Part shown: in pieces, positions 35,438 to 49,149 of the stretch
How positions within the stretch are numbered: the stretch's first letter is position 1
Layout: each line of letters opens with the position of its first letter
From: Glossina fuscipes
Taxonomy: Eukaryota > Arthropoda > Insecta > Diptera > Glossinidae
Assembly: GCF_014805625.2 (NCBI RefSeq)
Contig: NW_023998415.1
Span: 50,373,293 to 50,437,292 of the forward strand
DNA: 64,000 nucleotides
Direction: 5' to 3'
The notes under the pieces: model-generated
The model's database searches: none
Told to the model about the DNA's origin: nothing
Seen by the model: only the letters and a program-made list of their open reading frames with translations
Position numbers and translations under genes: made by a program

Positions 35438-38400
35438 TTTACGATTCTTTTATTGCTAACGTCATCGTCATGTGCCGTCATGTTATAGTTCTTGTATAGC
35501 AAGCAAGATTATGTCAGTAGAATTCGACTTCCTTCTATCACTTCCCGATGATCGCAAGTTAAATTTTCATGGGAGTGAGTGCATATGAATAATACTCGAA
35601 AGGGAAAAATACACCGAATACAAGCCAACTACGTATCGATATATAGGAAGAAAAGATCAAATTTAAAACAATGTACCGCAGATAATCGATGAATAATAGA
35701 CAAAATGTTTCAGTAAATTGCGTACCAATATAAAAAAAGAGATGCTAAAGATTATGAAAATGTCTCACCGGATGAATAGATGAAACAAAGTAAAAATAAC
35801 ATTTCACAGAGTAAAAATAATGATAAGCTATTAATGCATACATGGGATAGGCGTCCGATGGCTGCTCTATTACGATTTTACGAATGTAAGTTGCAGTTTA
35901 ATTTATTCGAATGCTTATATAAGTAATACAATCGTCCTCATATGGGTTAGTGGGTAGTGTTCTCCGTTCTGTGCAAGGAATGTTTATGTATGTTTAGCAA
36001 TGTTTATATATGTTTTAAAAAATGACTGATCTTGCTTCCTTTCATATTTTACATTATGAATTTGACCGGTGGGCCTCTCTGTGTACATTTGACTGCAGAA
36101 CCGAAATTTCTAAATTCGCAGTTCGTAGCGATTTTAAAAAAGTTTAACGTATTGCGTATAAAAGTGTTCGATGACCGCTTAACGTAATAGACAGGGCTTA
36201 ATGAACTAAATAGAATATTCAAATGTGATACACTTTGAGTGCAGGGCGTTCACCGTACGCCCTTCGAGTTGTTTGTCTTTTTCGTTTTGGTTTGGATTTT
36301 CTTTCGTTTTTTTTTTTTTCATTTTCACATATAAACACAGTTTTGTAACTGTTTTTACTTCATCTACCCACTCGTACGTTACTCTCTCAACATTAATGCC
36401 GGTGCCAGTGATTGTCTTATAAACGTATGTAAATGCATGTTGCTTACGTGTTTCTTAGATTCTAACCAATGTTTTCAAAATCCTTGTAGTCAGTTGGCCT
36501 GTAATGATTGCCTTAAAAATGATAATTACCAGATAGCACGTGATTTTGTAATATATGTGTACTTGAGGGTAATAAACTTTTCATAGGTCGTGCTTTCTTC
36601 TTGGTTATTCAAACAAACGTAAATATACGATGCGCATACGTGTGCGTACATGAATGTTTACGTATGCAACTATAGACATATGATAATTTTATGGTAATCA
36701 GTTACGTTTGTGTTAAAGTTCATTCCCTTCTGGTTTCATACGCAACGTATTTAATTGCACACGTATGTGCATGACATTATCATTGATTACAGATTAGATG
36801 ACAAAAGACGTAGGAATAAAAATACACATTACTTAATTTTATTATAATATATATCCATGCGAGTATGAAACTTTGCTGTTCATAGACTTCCGTAATTATT
36901 GAAAAGAAATTTTTGTTTGTTGTTCAAAAACCCTTAATTTCCCTAAGACGTTACGAGAGCATCTTCAACAGTCCTTTTACGTGAACTAAGCTTTTATATT
37001 GATTCGGCCTTGTGTTGCATATATTTTCATACGCTTTTATTGCTTTAGAATCGAACGCATGCTGATGCTACATACACTCCTAAATAATGAACTCTGCTCT
37101 CACCTTTATTCAAAGATTTTTCTTTTGAAAAGAAAAATGACTTCGCCTCCATTCCATCTTTAGGACCAAAGTTGTACGAAATACTTGTCTTTTCTTTTGT
37201 TGTTGGTAGTGGTGTCGTTTTTCGTTTAAATCTGCGTTTAAACCACTAAAACTCAGTTAAGGAGTATTGTTAAGAAGCGTTTAAGACCAAAATTTTCCGT
37301 CAAATTAAACCTCGGTAACTGAAAGCATAGCGTTTCATTGCAAGTTGCTCTTAATCCAAGTGAAACCCAAACGTACGTTACGTAGAATAAAAAGAATACA
37401 TGAATAACTCTGAATTTTTTAGTTATGAAAGAAGTATTAAAAAACTTCTGTTCTCACAAAATTTTAATTTCATTGATGACTTTTTCACGAAAAGGCTCAC
37501 TTCTATCCAAGTATCACTTACAGTATACGATGTTTCTTTAATTGGTCTAAATGTCTATCACAAGCAAAGACTAGGACTACAACCACACACTGCTAAAAAT
37601 GGACAGACTTCATATCATCTTTCGTTATTTATGGATAAGCAGCTGAACATTTTTCGGCCCGGTTTATATGCAATCTGGGGCTTATTGCTTTACTTCGTAA
37701 ATTTTTACCTACAAATATGCATCATAAAACCTTGAAAATAAGTATATTCTTAAGGTACACGTCGTTCCAGTTACTTGTCAAGTCTTTTACATATTCTCTA
37801 TTTCTTCGATATAAATAGATGATAGATGATAGATTCTAGATAGATCACTAATGGCAGCTAAAACACATAAGGTATATAAGCTGCAGCGTATGTTCACCTA
37901 CATCCAAATTCGACGCGCAAATGGCTCTAAGCTGTTCAATGACTTGTCTACATTAGCAACAGTTTGTACATAGATCTACGCACAAGGGATGATGAACATG
38001 AAAATTTTCCGCCGGACGAGGCGGCAACGTGTCTTACGTCTTGATTTTAACATTCCTTATAGTTCTGTCACTGTTAAAGAAAAGAAGCTCATTTTGTTAT
38101 TTAATAAATACGTCAGAAGAATGTTTTCATTGCAAACGAACGATTCCTTGGTGCCCTAGTAGACAGATTTCGTAGTTGGAATTTTTTTATTATACTTGAT
38201 AACACGTTCTGGAGAGATGTATCGAAAAAAAAAAATTCTGGTAGACTTTGTAATGCAATAGTCGAGGTAACGTCAACGCCAGATCGAATGCAATGAATCC
38301 TTAGACTTGGAATTAAACATTTATTGCAAATGGTATTAACGATGAATGATGGCTTGTTCGCATATCAGAAAATCGTAGTCAATGGACTTGGCGGATATTG

Positions 38401-39548
38401 CGTTGTGTGATTTCGCTGTCAATGCTTCGCCTGAATATGAATAATTTTACTGAATTAAATAATATAATGGCAGAATGCTTACAAGACTTCTTTAATGATT
38501 TTATTGTTACAATATTTAGCACTTTGACATATTACTTTTCCGCTACATTATGTCCAACGCATTATTTTTCGGCAATGGTTAATGCACTTGTGTATATTAT
38601 GATACTGGCTGGTTATGTTGTGACAAATGCAGATATGGCAGCTCACAGCCACGTACCAAAGCTCTTATAAGTTATTTACACCTACGTGGCATATTAGATT
38701 TCGCTCCAGTAATAGAAAAAGTTTTGTAGAGGATAAATAAAGGTGTTCAAGCCGAATAAAATTTTTAACTTCAGTACATTTTTTTGTACATTTCGAAAAG
38801 TACGTGAATAAACTTTGCTGGATTAAGAAAAAAAAAACTCAAAACCTTTTTCGTTTTTTTTTTTTTTTTTTAGTGAATAAAATGCCAAAACTTTCACGTT
38901 TCCATTAGACAATAGGAATTAAACAATGTGACTTGTAAATTAAACCAATTTAACTTTTCCAAGTAAAACAGCAAACACACACACAAGCACACGCTAAATG
39001 AAAATAATAATAATAAAAACAAGCACATAAACGCCAAATATACGGCAAGCAAAATAGTTATTGGCCAAATTTGAAATGCATAAGAGCAACGAAATAGCAT
39101 ATGTATGAAAAAAAAGGAATACAAAGTAAACCATAAATTTCCACAAATTGTAAAAAATAAATATAACAAAAAAATCGAATCGAAATATGGAAAAGTTGAC
39201 TAGAAAGTAAAATGAGCAACTTTTTGAAAATCCGACAATTGTATACTAAATAAGTGAATTATATCGCAGTTACTTCGAATGACTTCTTGGAGACCAGATA
39301 TCTTCTGATTCCAGATACTCTTAACATTTTTAAACGCATTTTTTTACTGAGCTTATCTCTGGCTGAATTTAAACATTGAATAAGTTCAAAAACTTCCAAG
39401 TCTTGAAGAATGTTTTCAGAAAAACTACCAAAATAATATCATATACCTACGATGTGTAATGCTGTAGCGACTAGTTGCATATTTTCACTTTATAGCTTTT
39501 AATTTTTTTATTAAAGGTCAAAATACTCAACTTCGTTCAAAATTTCCA

Positions 39549-39612
39549 AAAAAAAAAAAATAAATAATAATAATAATAAATAAAAATTAAAATAAACCAA
39601 AAAAAAAAAAAC
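39549..39612. repeat. A-rich low-complexity tract
   Basis: A homopolymers and (AAT)n between two runs of 12-13 A. No polyadenylated insertion could be recognised next to it. Confidence 0.8.
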
Positions 39613-40097
39613 AAACAACCAGCATTGGGGGGTATAATGCCCTGTCCGAATTTCAATGAACGAACACAGCAGTCAATTGTGTGAAGTATTGTAAGTGAAA
39701 CATGTACAAAACAAGAGAAGCAAAAAAAAAACTCTAGTCAAGTATGTGTCTCGTATACCTCTCTCATGTACACATCTTGTGTTGTCTATATATATATAAA
39801 TACGTATTATGTATATATATGAATAAATATAGGTTTGTATGTGTAAGTCAGTCAACTTTCATTTAACGACCACTGACTTTGAAGTGCACAGTTTTAAATG
39901 CAATCTTATAAAACGTTCATAATGTCTTCATGCCAACAGTAAAAGGCCGGGTAAACTACATATAAATAAAAATATGAGTATTTACGGTATATATATTTAC
40001 ACGTAAATACATATATAAAAATATATATAGAATGCATATGTGTTTATTTATTTACCTGTATATAGATACATATTTATTTTCAAACATACATATATAT

Positions 40098-40128
40098 AGA
40101 AGTCACTTTTAATGGAAAGTGTCTCATC

Positions 40129-40173
<45 letters not shown>

Positions 40174-40195
40174 TTTTCCATTAAAAGTGTCTTCT
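40098..40195. repeat. Foldback element with 25-bp arms around a TA run
   Basis: The left arm (40098-40122, AGAAGTCACTTTTAATGGAA then AGTGT) and right arm (40171-40195, ACATTTTCCATTAAAAGTGT then CTTCT) are reverse complements with two mismatches. They enclose about 48 bases that are mostly (TA)n. TA lies outside each end, as expected for a Tc1/mariner-type MITE with a TA target duplication. No coding capacity. Confidence 0.7.
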
Positions 40196-42083
40196 AATAT
40201 CTATGAAAACGCTGTTTCGATTCTAAATAACTGCAACATTAACTTTTCTCACCCTATTCTTATATATATTTTTGCGTAGTACATGTGTACTTATGATTTT
40301 TCTCTCATTCTCTTTCAGCTATTTACCGTAGAAGAGACAAGATGCCCTAAATTGCCATTCCTTTCGTAACATCATAAGAAGACGGTCTAAAAATGAAAGA
40401 TATTTCAATAAAACTTTAAAGGAAAATATATTTTTCGTTAATTTGAACACATTTAAAATAAAAGCGAATACAATTCGTTTGCGGTTAACACGGCTTATAA
40501 TTTAAGGAACGCCTATGATTTTTTTATCAATGATCTTCGCCCATGCACTGAAATGTCAGTACTCAGTATTGAATTCCTATTGGCTTAAGTCCGAACTGAA
40601 AATGAAGAATATTCAAGATTCGCTTAACGACTTATTATTTGTTTTTGATTTAATTAATTACGTTAATATGGTTTTGTACTACCATCTAACGTCGATTATC
40701 AGGTTATCTCACTACCACGTCAATAAAAAGCTCCTCATTCTCACGCACACTGTTCGCTTTTTCTCTTTTCATTCACTTTTTTGCCGAATGACCTTGCAAT
40801 TTTTATAAAATCTTTAAACGAATTTTACGAAAATCCTAATTAAGTAAGTTAAAGTTAAGTGCAACTTGGAAGCAATCTGGAAGAATCGAAACCAAATAGG
40901 AGGAAACCTCATAGTTTCCTATTAATTAACGTATCCAAGAAATTTTGGAAAAATTTACTTCGATATCTGTGTTATGGCTTTAAAGTCGATTCGATTCCGG
41001 CCGAATTGCAAAATGATGATGGATATGATCTAAATGTTGAGGTGTGTGTCACCTAATATATGTACATATATGACATAGTCCATCTCAAGGCTGTCGCGTA
41101 GTTGTATGCATTAATTAAATAAGGCGGCTGTCTATATGGATGCATGACGTTATTTATGATAAGCCCTTTGAGAATATAAACTACAAAATATTCTCACATA
41201 AATAAGCATATTATTATTATATTATGTTATTAATATTCCTAAAAAGTTAATACACAAATTAGAGCAAATTTTATTATGCAATCACGAAATGTATTGAACG
41301 TGAATAGTTTGAAGAAATTAAGTGAAAACAATGTAAAATGGAAGCAAAAAAAAAAAAAAATGGAAAAACAACAAAATGAATAGGGAATAACCGTGCAACG
41401 CACAATAGAAACATTGAGACGATGAGCCAAACTAAAAGGCAATTGACCGCTATAAACAAACAGATAACTATAACCACAAAAGCAGCAACAGCAATGGCAT
41501 CATTAACTGCAATAACATCATCATCATGTACAACGTCCTGTGATGACATTCACCCCAATTCGCTAAAGCGCGTAAAAATACTCTTACACAGATGCATGGA
41601 TGCACACAAGATAACGTATCAAAAGAAAAGAAGTAAGAAAGTTATTTATAAGGTTTAAGGCGGATCTCTGATATACTCACCATCATGTAAGCCAATATAT
41701 AAAAATTTGCAAATCATTTCTTTTTTCCTTTTCTTTCTGTTTACGTGACCCTAAAGAATGTATTTACATTTGATCTCTGGCCATTCGTTAGCGGTATGCT
41801 AGCGAAAAGTTCAAGTTCTCTATATTAGCTTTGTTCTGTCTTCCGATACATCTTACATAAGGGGATTTTATATCTAACATCTAAAGCGAGTGGAAGTCTT
41901 AAGCTAATCTCTTTGCTTACCTATTTTGGCGTTACAAAGCACAGGACAAATCTAGTATTTTCTTATGTTTTGACGGTGACTGTAAAAATACTTACTCGCG
42001 TATTGGTTGGGGAGGAATGACTGCATTATTTTAAATATTATAGGTTATAAAATATTATAAAATAACAACAACAATAATAATAC

Positions 42084-42084
42084 C

Positions 42085-42119
<35 letters not shown>

Positions 42120-42120
42120 T
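42084..42120. repeat. TA microsatellite
   Basis: Two (TA)n runs separated by TATG. Confidence 0.9.
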
Positions 42121-42389
42121 GTTGAAAAAACACACGAGACGCGTTTTTTGTATGAGAAGTAATGACGTGTGTGCAAAGTTGTTACGGCCAAAAATGTTGA
42201 CACATTTAATGATCATAATAACGATAATGAACGATTGACGACATACGTTGCTGGTGATAATGAAGAGGATGGTAACTATGATGTCTAAGATATAGTTACT
42301 TCGCGTATGTGCTGCTAAGGGACGGAATGCTTTCAGTAATTGTCATAATGCAAATAATAAGATGTAATTGTGTGTGGCTGCGGATGCTC

Positions 42390-42417
42390 GTGTGTGTGTG
42401 CGTGTGTGTGTGTGTGG
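42390..42417. repeat. TG microsatellite
   Basis: (GT)n with a single C interruption. Confidence 0.9.
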
Positions 42418-43871
42418 AAACGAAGGTCTAACCACAAAAAAACCTTAAAATAACGTGTTCCACAAAATGAAACATGATTTCTCGCAACGAAACATATGTG
42501 TAACTGCATGGCAATGTTGTGTGAATTTTTTCCCTTGGATTACACTGACACTGGCGGACTCGCTGGTTGAATGGTTGACTGACTGCATTATTGCTTCTGG
42601 GAAGTCTAACAAGAGTTAATTGTAAACTTGAAATTCTTTTATGGACGGTTAAAGGTGTAGTGCGATAAAAGTTGAACTTGTAATGTAGTTTTTCGTATAT
42701 TTTTCTTTGCTGTTGGTGTTATTGCTGTTACTCTCTCATGCATTTTTTTTTTTTGTTTTTTTCGTTTTTGGAAGCTGCTGTTATTTTTGCTATTGTATAC
42801 AAAAGTGCATTAACTTAATTTCGGTAAGCGCCATGCATGCGAACGCAACAAATGATCGCTAGGAAAAAAATTTTTTCACAATCTGTTTCAAAATTTGTCA
42901 AAGTGTCACATTACAATTCCGAAATGCTGTGCAAAAGTTTTTCATAGCCTAGTTCCGTAAAGTACTTTATGATCGTTATCTGGATTTTATTAAACGTTTG
43001 ATACCCATAGAAGTATGGGGGAACCCAGAAAGCATTTACACATTTTTGAACGTATTCAATATAGTGACCTCGACAGGGTTATGCCCGCCTGTCTGCCCTC
43101 ACGTCTATATGCCTAGATATAAAATCTTGTGGTATGCTTCCAATTTAGATGACACAATTTCAATTTTGAATATTATTATTACGAAATTAGATGCATATAA
43201 CAATAAATTATATGATGGCGCTATCATAACTTATAGGCTCATACATGGTAGTTTGTAGACATTAAAAACAGTCGATCAAGCTAAATAAATTTTTTCTCCC
43301 TTGATTTTACAAAAAGTTGATTTCACTTTTCCGTTTTTTTTTTTGTAAATTTTCTTTTTTTAATTAAGATCGTTTATAAAAATTTGCAACTTTCTACATA
43401 ATTACCAAAAAAAAACTAATACATTGCTCTCCTGCCGATTTACCTTTGATATATTAAAGGCAAAATAAAAAAAAAATAAAAAGTTCACGTAAGCTTAGCA
43501 ATTCAACAACCCACTCACAGCATGCTGCACGTAGCAATGTTACAAGCAACGTCAACCACTTTGCTGTTGTGTTAAATTTCTTTTCGTTATTGCCTTCATT
43601 ATTTGTTTCTTTTATTTTATAGCCACCGCAGGGTGTGTACTAGTTTCGATAGAGGATTGCAACACCTGGTGGTTCGAATCGGAGACTCCCTTAAAGGATA
43701 TATATCCTCAATGAATATATAAAGAGAATAGAGAGAAGAAACAAAAAAATGAAGTCACACTGCTCGTATGCTTTATATTAGATATGTAATCTCAATATTT
43801 TTTTCCTAGAAGTATAAAAATGATCGCAAACTTTTCCGCATCACATTTCACATCAAGTCAAGTTCATGTAA

Positions 43872-43928
43872 GTGGTGAGTATTAACAAGTTCGACCCAAG
43901 CCGAATATTTTTTTTTTTTTCTTCTTGC
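43872..43928 (+). repeat. Interspersed repeat family, 3' terminus only
   Basis: GAGTATTAACAAGTTCGACC, then CAAGCCGAA and a T-run, then CTTCTTG. It shares ACCCAAGCCGAA with the plus-strand terminus at 60820. No 5' part was found upstream. Confidence 0.45.
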
Positions 43929-44264
43929 ATTTTGTCCATATTGCCGACGTTACCATGTGCAAAGATAAGCCAGTTATTTGTTTTGATGTTGGCTTTATTG
44001 TTCTTTTGCTTTTTTCCTAATATCACAGAAACAAGACTCACTCACTTCATTGCCATACCGTACCCAGAAACTTGATGGCAATGAACCAGAGCACCAATGA
44101 CCAGTTAAATGTACAATAACAAAAAACTTCGTGATGGTGCTAACAGTGAATTGTACGGATCATTACAATAACGATGATCATCATTATCGTTATGATAGCA
44201 AATTATTATTACAGAGGAACCAGTTTTTCTTTCTTAATAATTTGGTTGTGTGTGTACAATACAT

Positions 44265-44293
44265 TTTTTCACTCTCTCTCTTTGTCTAACTTT

Positions 44294-44328
<35 letters not shown>

Positions 44329-44330
44329 CA
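44265..44330. repeat. CT / CTTT microsatellite
   Basis: Pyrimidine tract with (CT)n and (CTTT)n segments. The nearby open frames come from this tract. Confidence 0.9.
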
Positions 44331-44882
44331 CTCAAATTCGATTTCGCTCTTGTTCCCTTTCTCTCATTCAGCATTTCATTTACTGTATTACATGTATTAA
44401 ATTTTCATGAAAAGTTTCTCATTGCTTGCAGTACAATGAGCGAAGTGCATTGATCTCTTTTAATCACCAGGGTTGCATGTCAGTCATTTGTGGAATTTCA
44501 TATTGATTGTGTTTTCCTAACATTTTTGTAAGACGTCTGTTTCTCTTTTTCGTGAACGTCTTCTATTCCTTTCATATCGAAAAGTTTAACGTATTAAACG
44601 CTGCTTTCTAGCAGCAATTTCCAAAGTACGCACCTAATAGAAACTGTAAATACTGATTGATCCATTTGTGGTATATATTACGTATACGAAATAGAATCAA
44701 TCAAATCCGGGAGTTTTTTGCGATACAAAGTTAAGAGACTTCATAGTTCAATCATTGTTTGAGATTAAAAAGCGTTCCACAGACTATTATATCCAACACA
44801 ACTTGTAGCCCTGGTTAGATTCTCTTTGTGTGAATATACATATGTAAGGTTCAAAAACACTTAGAAAGCGGAAATAATTTTT

Positions 44883-45006
44883 TTGAATCGATTTAAGCAT
44901 ATCTGTCTGTCCATGGATTTTGTATTCAGTGTACAGAGTGACGTGTTTTGGCTAAGGGAAGAGCTCTATTGAAATTGGATGGGATCGTACAATCACTCCC
45001 CATATA
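44883..45006 (+). repeat. Interspersed repeat family, internal fragment
   Basis: GAATCGATTTAAGCATATCT and GTCTGTCC follow the conserved 'GAGTCGATTTAGCCATGTCCGTCTGTC' block. The later GATGGGATCGTACAATCACT and CCCCATAT resemble the 'GGACCATAACCACGCCCACTTCCCATAT' part. Confidence 0.45.
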
Positions 45007-47229
45007 ATGACTTCTTTTAAGAAAGTCGTTATGTTAAAAAAAGTGCAATCTTAAAAATCGCTGAGTAATAATATTTCGGCCTATTAACTAGATGTGAAAA
45101 ATTTGATTTGGACCAGAACAACTTAAATCTTAATATTACACAGTGAGCACTAGTCCAATATAATAGTTTGACATAAAAATGAAGTATACGAAATTCGGAT
45201 CAGATAAGTGAAGCTGGGAGGTAAGTTTTTATATGACAAAAAGATTTATTTTTAAAAATTTTTATGAAAATTGGTATTTAATAATGTTTTAAATATGTCT
45301 TAGATAAGATATGTTGACTAGAAAGATGTCCTTTTCCTGCCAGAGTTCAACAGGATGTTGGCTTAAGAAAATTTTCATTCAGCGCCGAACTGTTTGCTGG
45401 AAGTTTCATTTCAAGGAAACCACTTTCTTAGGCGAAATTTATTTAACTCAGAATTCTCATTGGAGATTGACCATTCTTGCTGAATGCTATTTCCTCAGCA
45501 CGGGATAGGATCAATTACAAGGATAGAAGTCAATAGGTGTAAGTTCAAATATTTCAACATTTTCCAAAATACAATAGAGCGACTTTTGCGTGGTCGCGAA
45601 TAACTTCTACTCTGACTCACAGTCACGACTCATAGCAATCGCCGCATTCTCTACTTGTAAGCCTATTTAAGACAGGGTCTCATGGCCAATCCCACGGAAA
45701 GTATATTGAATCTTATTAGAGTAAAGATTGAGCGCAAAGTACCTGAACTTAGCAATGAATTTTGAGGGAATGCCAAGGACACTTTGATAAAATATATACT
45801 ACTATTACAATATGTACTACTATCGGGAAGCATATCTGTTTTCAATGGAAAGGCACTACTTGAGAGCACGGTCTTTCTTTAGACGAAGCTGCCGGTTCGA
45901 ATTTTTTTGTTTTTTGTCTGAAAAATATGCTCTAAGAAAAGGAAACAGTCCTGTCCTAACAATGATGAGTTTCGATCGGAAACATATCGTTTTTTTTTTG
46001 AAAAGAACTTTTTAAACTACGAGAGATCTGTTATGTGTAGGTCTTGTATATATATATATATTTCTAGGCAGTAAGACTAATATATTTCGTGTTAATTAAG
46101 TATACCTATTTAATATTTACCTACAACACAATGGCGTATTATTTAATTTTAGCTTATTTTCGCATGTATAAAGGAAGAAAGAAAGAATCAAAGATGAATA
46201 ACGTGTGTGAAAAAAAAAAATATATATGGGAAAGAAACGGCAGCCATTGACATTTGAAATGGTCAATTTTTGTTTTCGACAAAAATCTAGGTTATTACGT
46301 TATAACTTGCGAACAATTAGAATAACAACAACAATCACATGAATATAAGTTCGAGAAGATAATGAAAATTGAAAGCAACGCACGCGTACTAGATTTAAAG
46401 CGTAGAAAATGGCCGCTGGGTAAATCTTTTCGAAAATTTTAAACATTCATCCAAGTCCACTTTTAATAAGAATAAGAAGACAAAAAGAATATAAATTTTT
46501 ACCTGCATGTGCAAGATGCAAACAGAGATTTGATGTGCATTCGCTCCCTTTTCGCTGACTGTCCTTCGTGTGTACCCAAATATTTATATTTCTATGCTTA
46601 GCTTATTGTATGCATGAACGCAAATTCAATTTTTAACCAAGCATTGCTCCTATATATCTTACATGTGTTTCAAGTTCATTGCCAAATTTTTCGTTTTACC
46701 TTTCTTTAAATACATATATACGTACGTATACTCTCGGTATTTTCCCTTTTTCTTGCGTTTTTTATTTATTTATAATTTTTTCTTTTCTTTTTGACAGCTA
46801 TACTTTGCTTTTCTTTAAGCTATGTTATGGTACAGACAGAGGTTTTCGTAGCTTTTTTCGATTATTACAGTTTTTGAGATTACGACGCAATTCTACGTTA
46901 CGCAGGCATAAGTAAATATCTGGTCATAATACTTAGTTTCCGTAATAAGAACAAAGCGTATGATATTCTCATGAATAGATGAGTACAATTAAATCCATAT
47001 ATGCGTTTTGCTTCCATACTGGTATAATACATGTGCGTCGAATGTTGGTTTTTTCCAAAAGCTGAGACTTTTTTCAGTTTACAAAAGTGCGTAAATCTAT
47101 CGTTTAATTGATTCTCAAAATGATTTTCGAATCATTCTGGATGCCGCCGAAATATTCTAATCGATATGTTGCCATTAAGCATACACGCACGTATATCCAC
47201 TTCAATCTTGTACCCAGAAATGTCAATTT

Positions 47230-47270
47230 TGTTCGTAACACGGCGGGAACTACTAAGGGCTCTATATAAG
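47230..47270 (+). repeat. Interspersed repeat family, 5' fragment
   Basis: GTTCGTAACACGGCGGGAAC followed by AGGGCTCTATATAAG parallels the family's 5' block (GTTTGTAACAC...GGAAG...GAGACCCTATAAAG). Short and degraded. Confidence 0.35.
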
Positions 47271-49076
47271 ACTATTCATAGGAATGGGCAAGACTTGGAA
47301 AAGCCTAATAAAGCAGAGAGACATATACTCTAGATATGGTTCCATGCCGCACTTTTTTCTTTCCGTAATAATGTTCTCAAATCACCAAAGCAACGATAGA
47401 AACTTGTCGCGAATCTGTAGTGAATGTGCGAGTGATATACTTAAAGCTGTTAGCATTAGCATTCAAAGCATTTATCTTAAATTCGAAAATGTGTTTTGTC
47501 GTAATTTTCACCGTGCTTTTTGATGAGAGGGTGAACTTTTTGCTACTTACTTTGTTATGGTATCATTTGTAAGACCTTCGCTCATACAACTTACCTGAAA
47601 GTAAAGAAGAAGTATGAAGAAAAAGTAACATTAATGTAAATGAAAATCACATGAAAGCTTAAAACACATGGAGGAAAAAACATGTTCTTCCGAAAATTAA
47701 ATCCGCCGTTAGAGAAAATTTAAATTATATTACCATTGGCTTCAGCGTTCTAATATCGAAAGAGTGACGTTACTCGACCCCACACATATGCTCGTAATAG
47801 TTGATCTTTTCTAATGTGCGACGTACAACAGATATCAAACCGACGTTTGACATAAATTTTTATCGAAGTCACACAATAAAACTCGTTAATCTGCGTCAAC
47901 AAATGATTTCAGAAGTATCCGATAAATTATATTTTCATGCTTCTAATAATCTCCGGTCTCTAATTTCATGGCATTTCAGTGCTGACGAGAAATATTATAC
48001 TATTTTGAAGTACATTTTCGGTCGTTTTGGATTGTTGTGGGTACAAGAATGTGCAATGTTAAGGAATACAAATTTTTTTTTAGTTATCAAAATATCTCTT
48101 CACACTGGGATTTGACGAACGTAAAGCTCAAAACTCGGCAATATAAGTTGAGATAAGTTGAGATATAAACGAAGCAAATTGTATTTGCTATCTAATGCTT
48201 AATTTTTTTTTGTTCCATAGCGCATATTCGCTTAAAAGGGCATTTAAGAGTTGTACATAAGCGTTCCTCGTATTATACAATACATTTAAAACACAGTACG
48301 CCTTTTTTTGATTTATATTTTATCCAAGTTTAAATTGCATTATTCGCTATTATTTTTTAGAATTAGCCATATTCTACGAGGGACAGCTGTATGCCTTAGC
48401 TTTGTAAGCATTTTTTACATATCACAACGTTTAACAGAATTTCTCCCGTACAAGTAATGAGAATGAAGCGGCAAGCAGTCAAATGGCTGCCAATCAACAG
48501 CGTCACTGCTGTTACTGTGCTAAGAAATATTAAAAATCTAGATCGTTGAAACTTAGAAACCTATAAATGAACTTAGCAAAGAGAAAAATGTTTATCATGT
48601 GTACTGATATGACACAATTGACCAATTTCTGAGCGTATCGCGAGTAAAAAATAACACTTTCATACTTTCCGAGCTGTGAAGCCAAATTACTAACAACAGC
48701 AACGACAAAAACAACAAGAATAAAACCAACAACGGCAACCTACGTCCTCATTTACATTAAAAGGAGACATCTATTGAGTGGTTGAACAAACATTAAAAAA
48801 CATTTTAAGTAAAATAAAAAAAAAGTTGAACTGATTATCAAATGAGAACAATTTCTCTCCCATTTATGTAAAAGCCTACTTCCGTAAAATCTTAATTATA
48901 TGCACTCGTATATATAAAGCACTGTTATGGTATGCGTAATATTTATAGGAGGAGAGAGGGACTATATTTATATTCATATTGTATATGCTGTTTTATTCTG
49001 CTTTGCTTGTTGTTCATACAGCTTTTACCCATTGAACTAATTTTGAATGCTTAAAAAACATTGCCTCTTTGAATTG

Positions 49077-49149
49077 AAACCTTTTCAATGATTTTATTTT
49101 AAGCCTTTCAATGATTTTACCTTAAACCTTTTCAATGATTTTATTTTTA
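49077..49149. repeat. Three tandem ~24-bp repeats
   Basis: AAACCTTTTCAATGATTTTA plus TTTT occurs at 49077-49100, a 23-base variant (AAGCCTTTCAATGATTTTAC) at 49101-49123, and again at 49124-49148. Confidence 0.8.

Larger units (their letters stand above)
28342..43871. other. Upstream stretch, no gene seen
   Basis: Microsatellites at 31435, 35269, 42084 and 42390, the 19-bp duplication at 32033, the EcRE-like site at 35425, the A-rich tract at 39549 and the foldback at 40098. Complex but non-coding sequence fills 30050-30880. No splice-flanked open frame resembling E75C or any other protein was found. Confidence 0.5.

Noticed and set aside
43668..43686. B-box-like GGTTCGAATC
   Set aside because: No A-box at tRNA distance and the T-stem does not pair.
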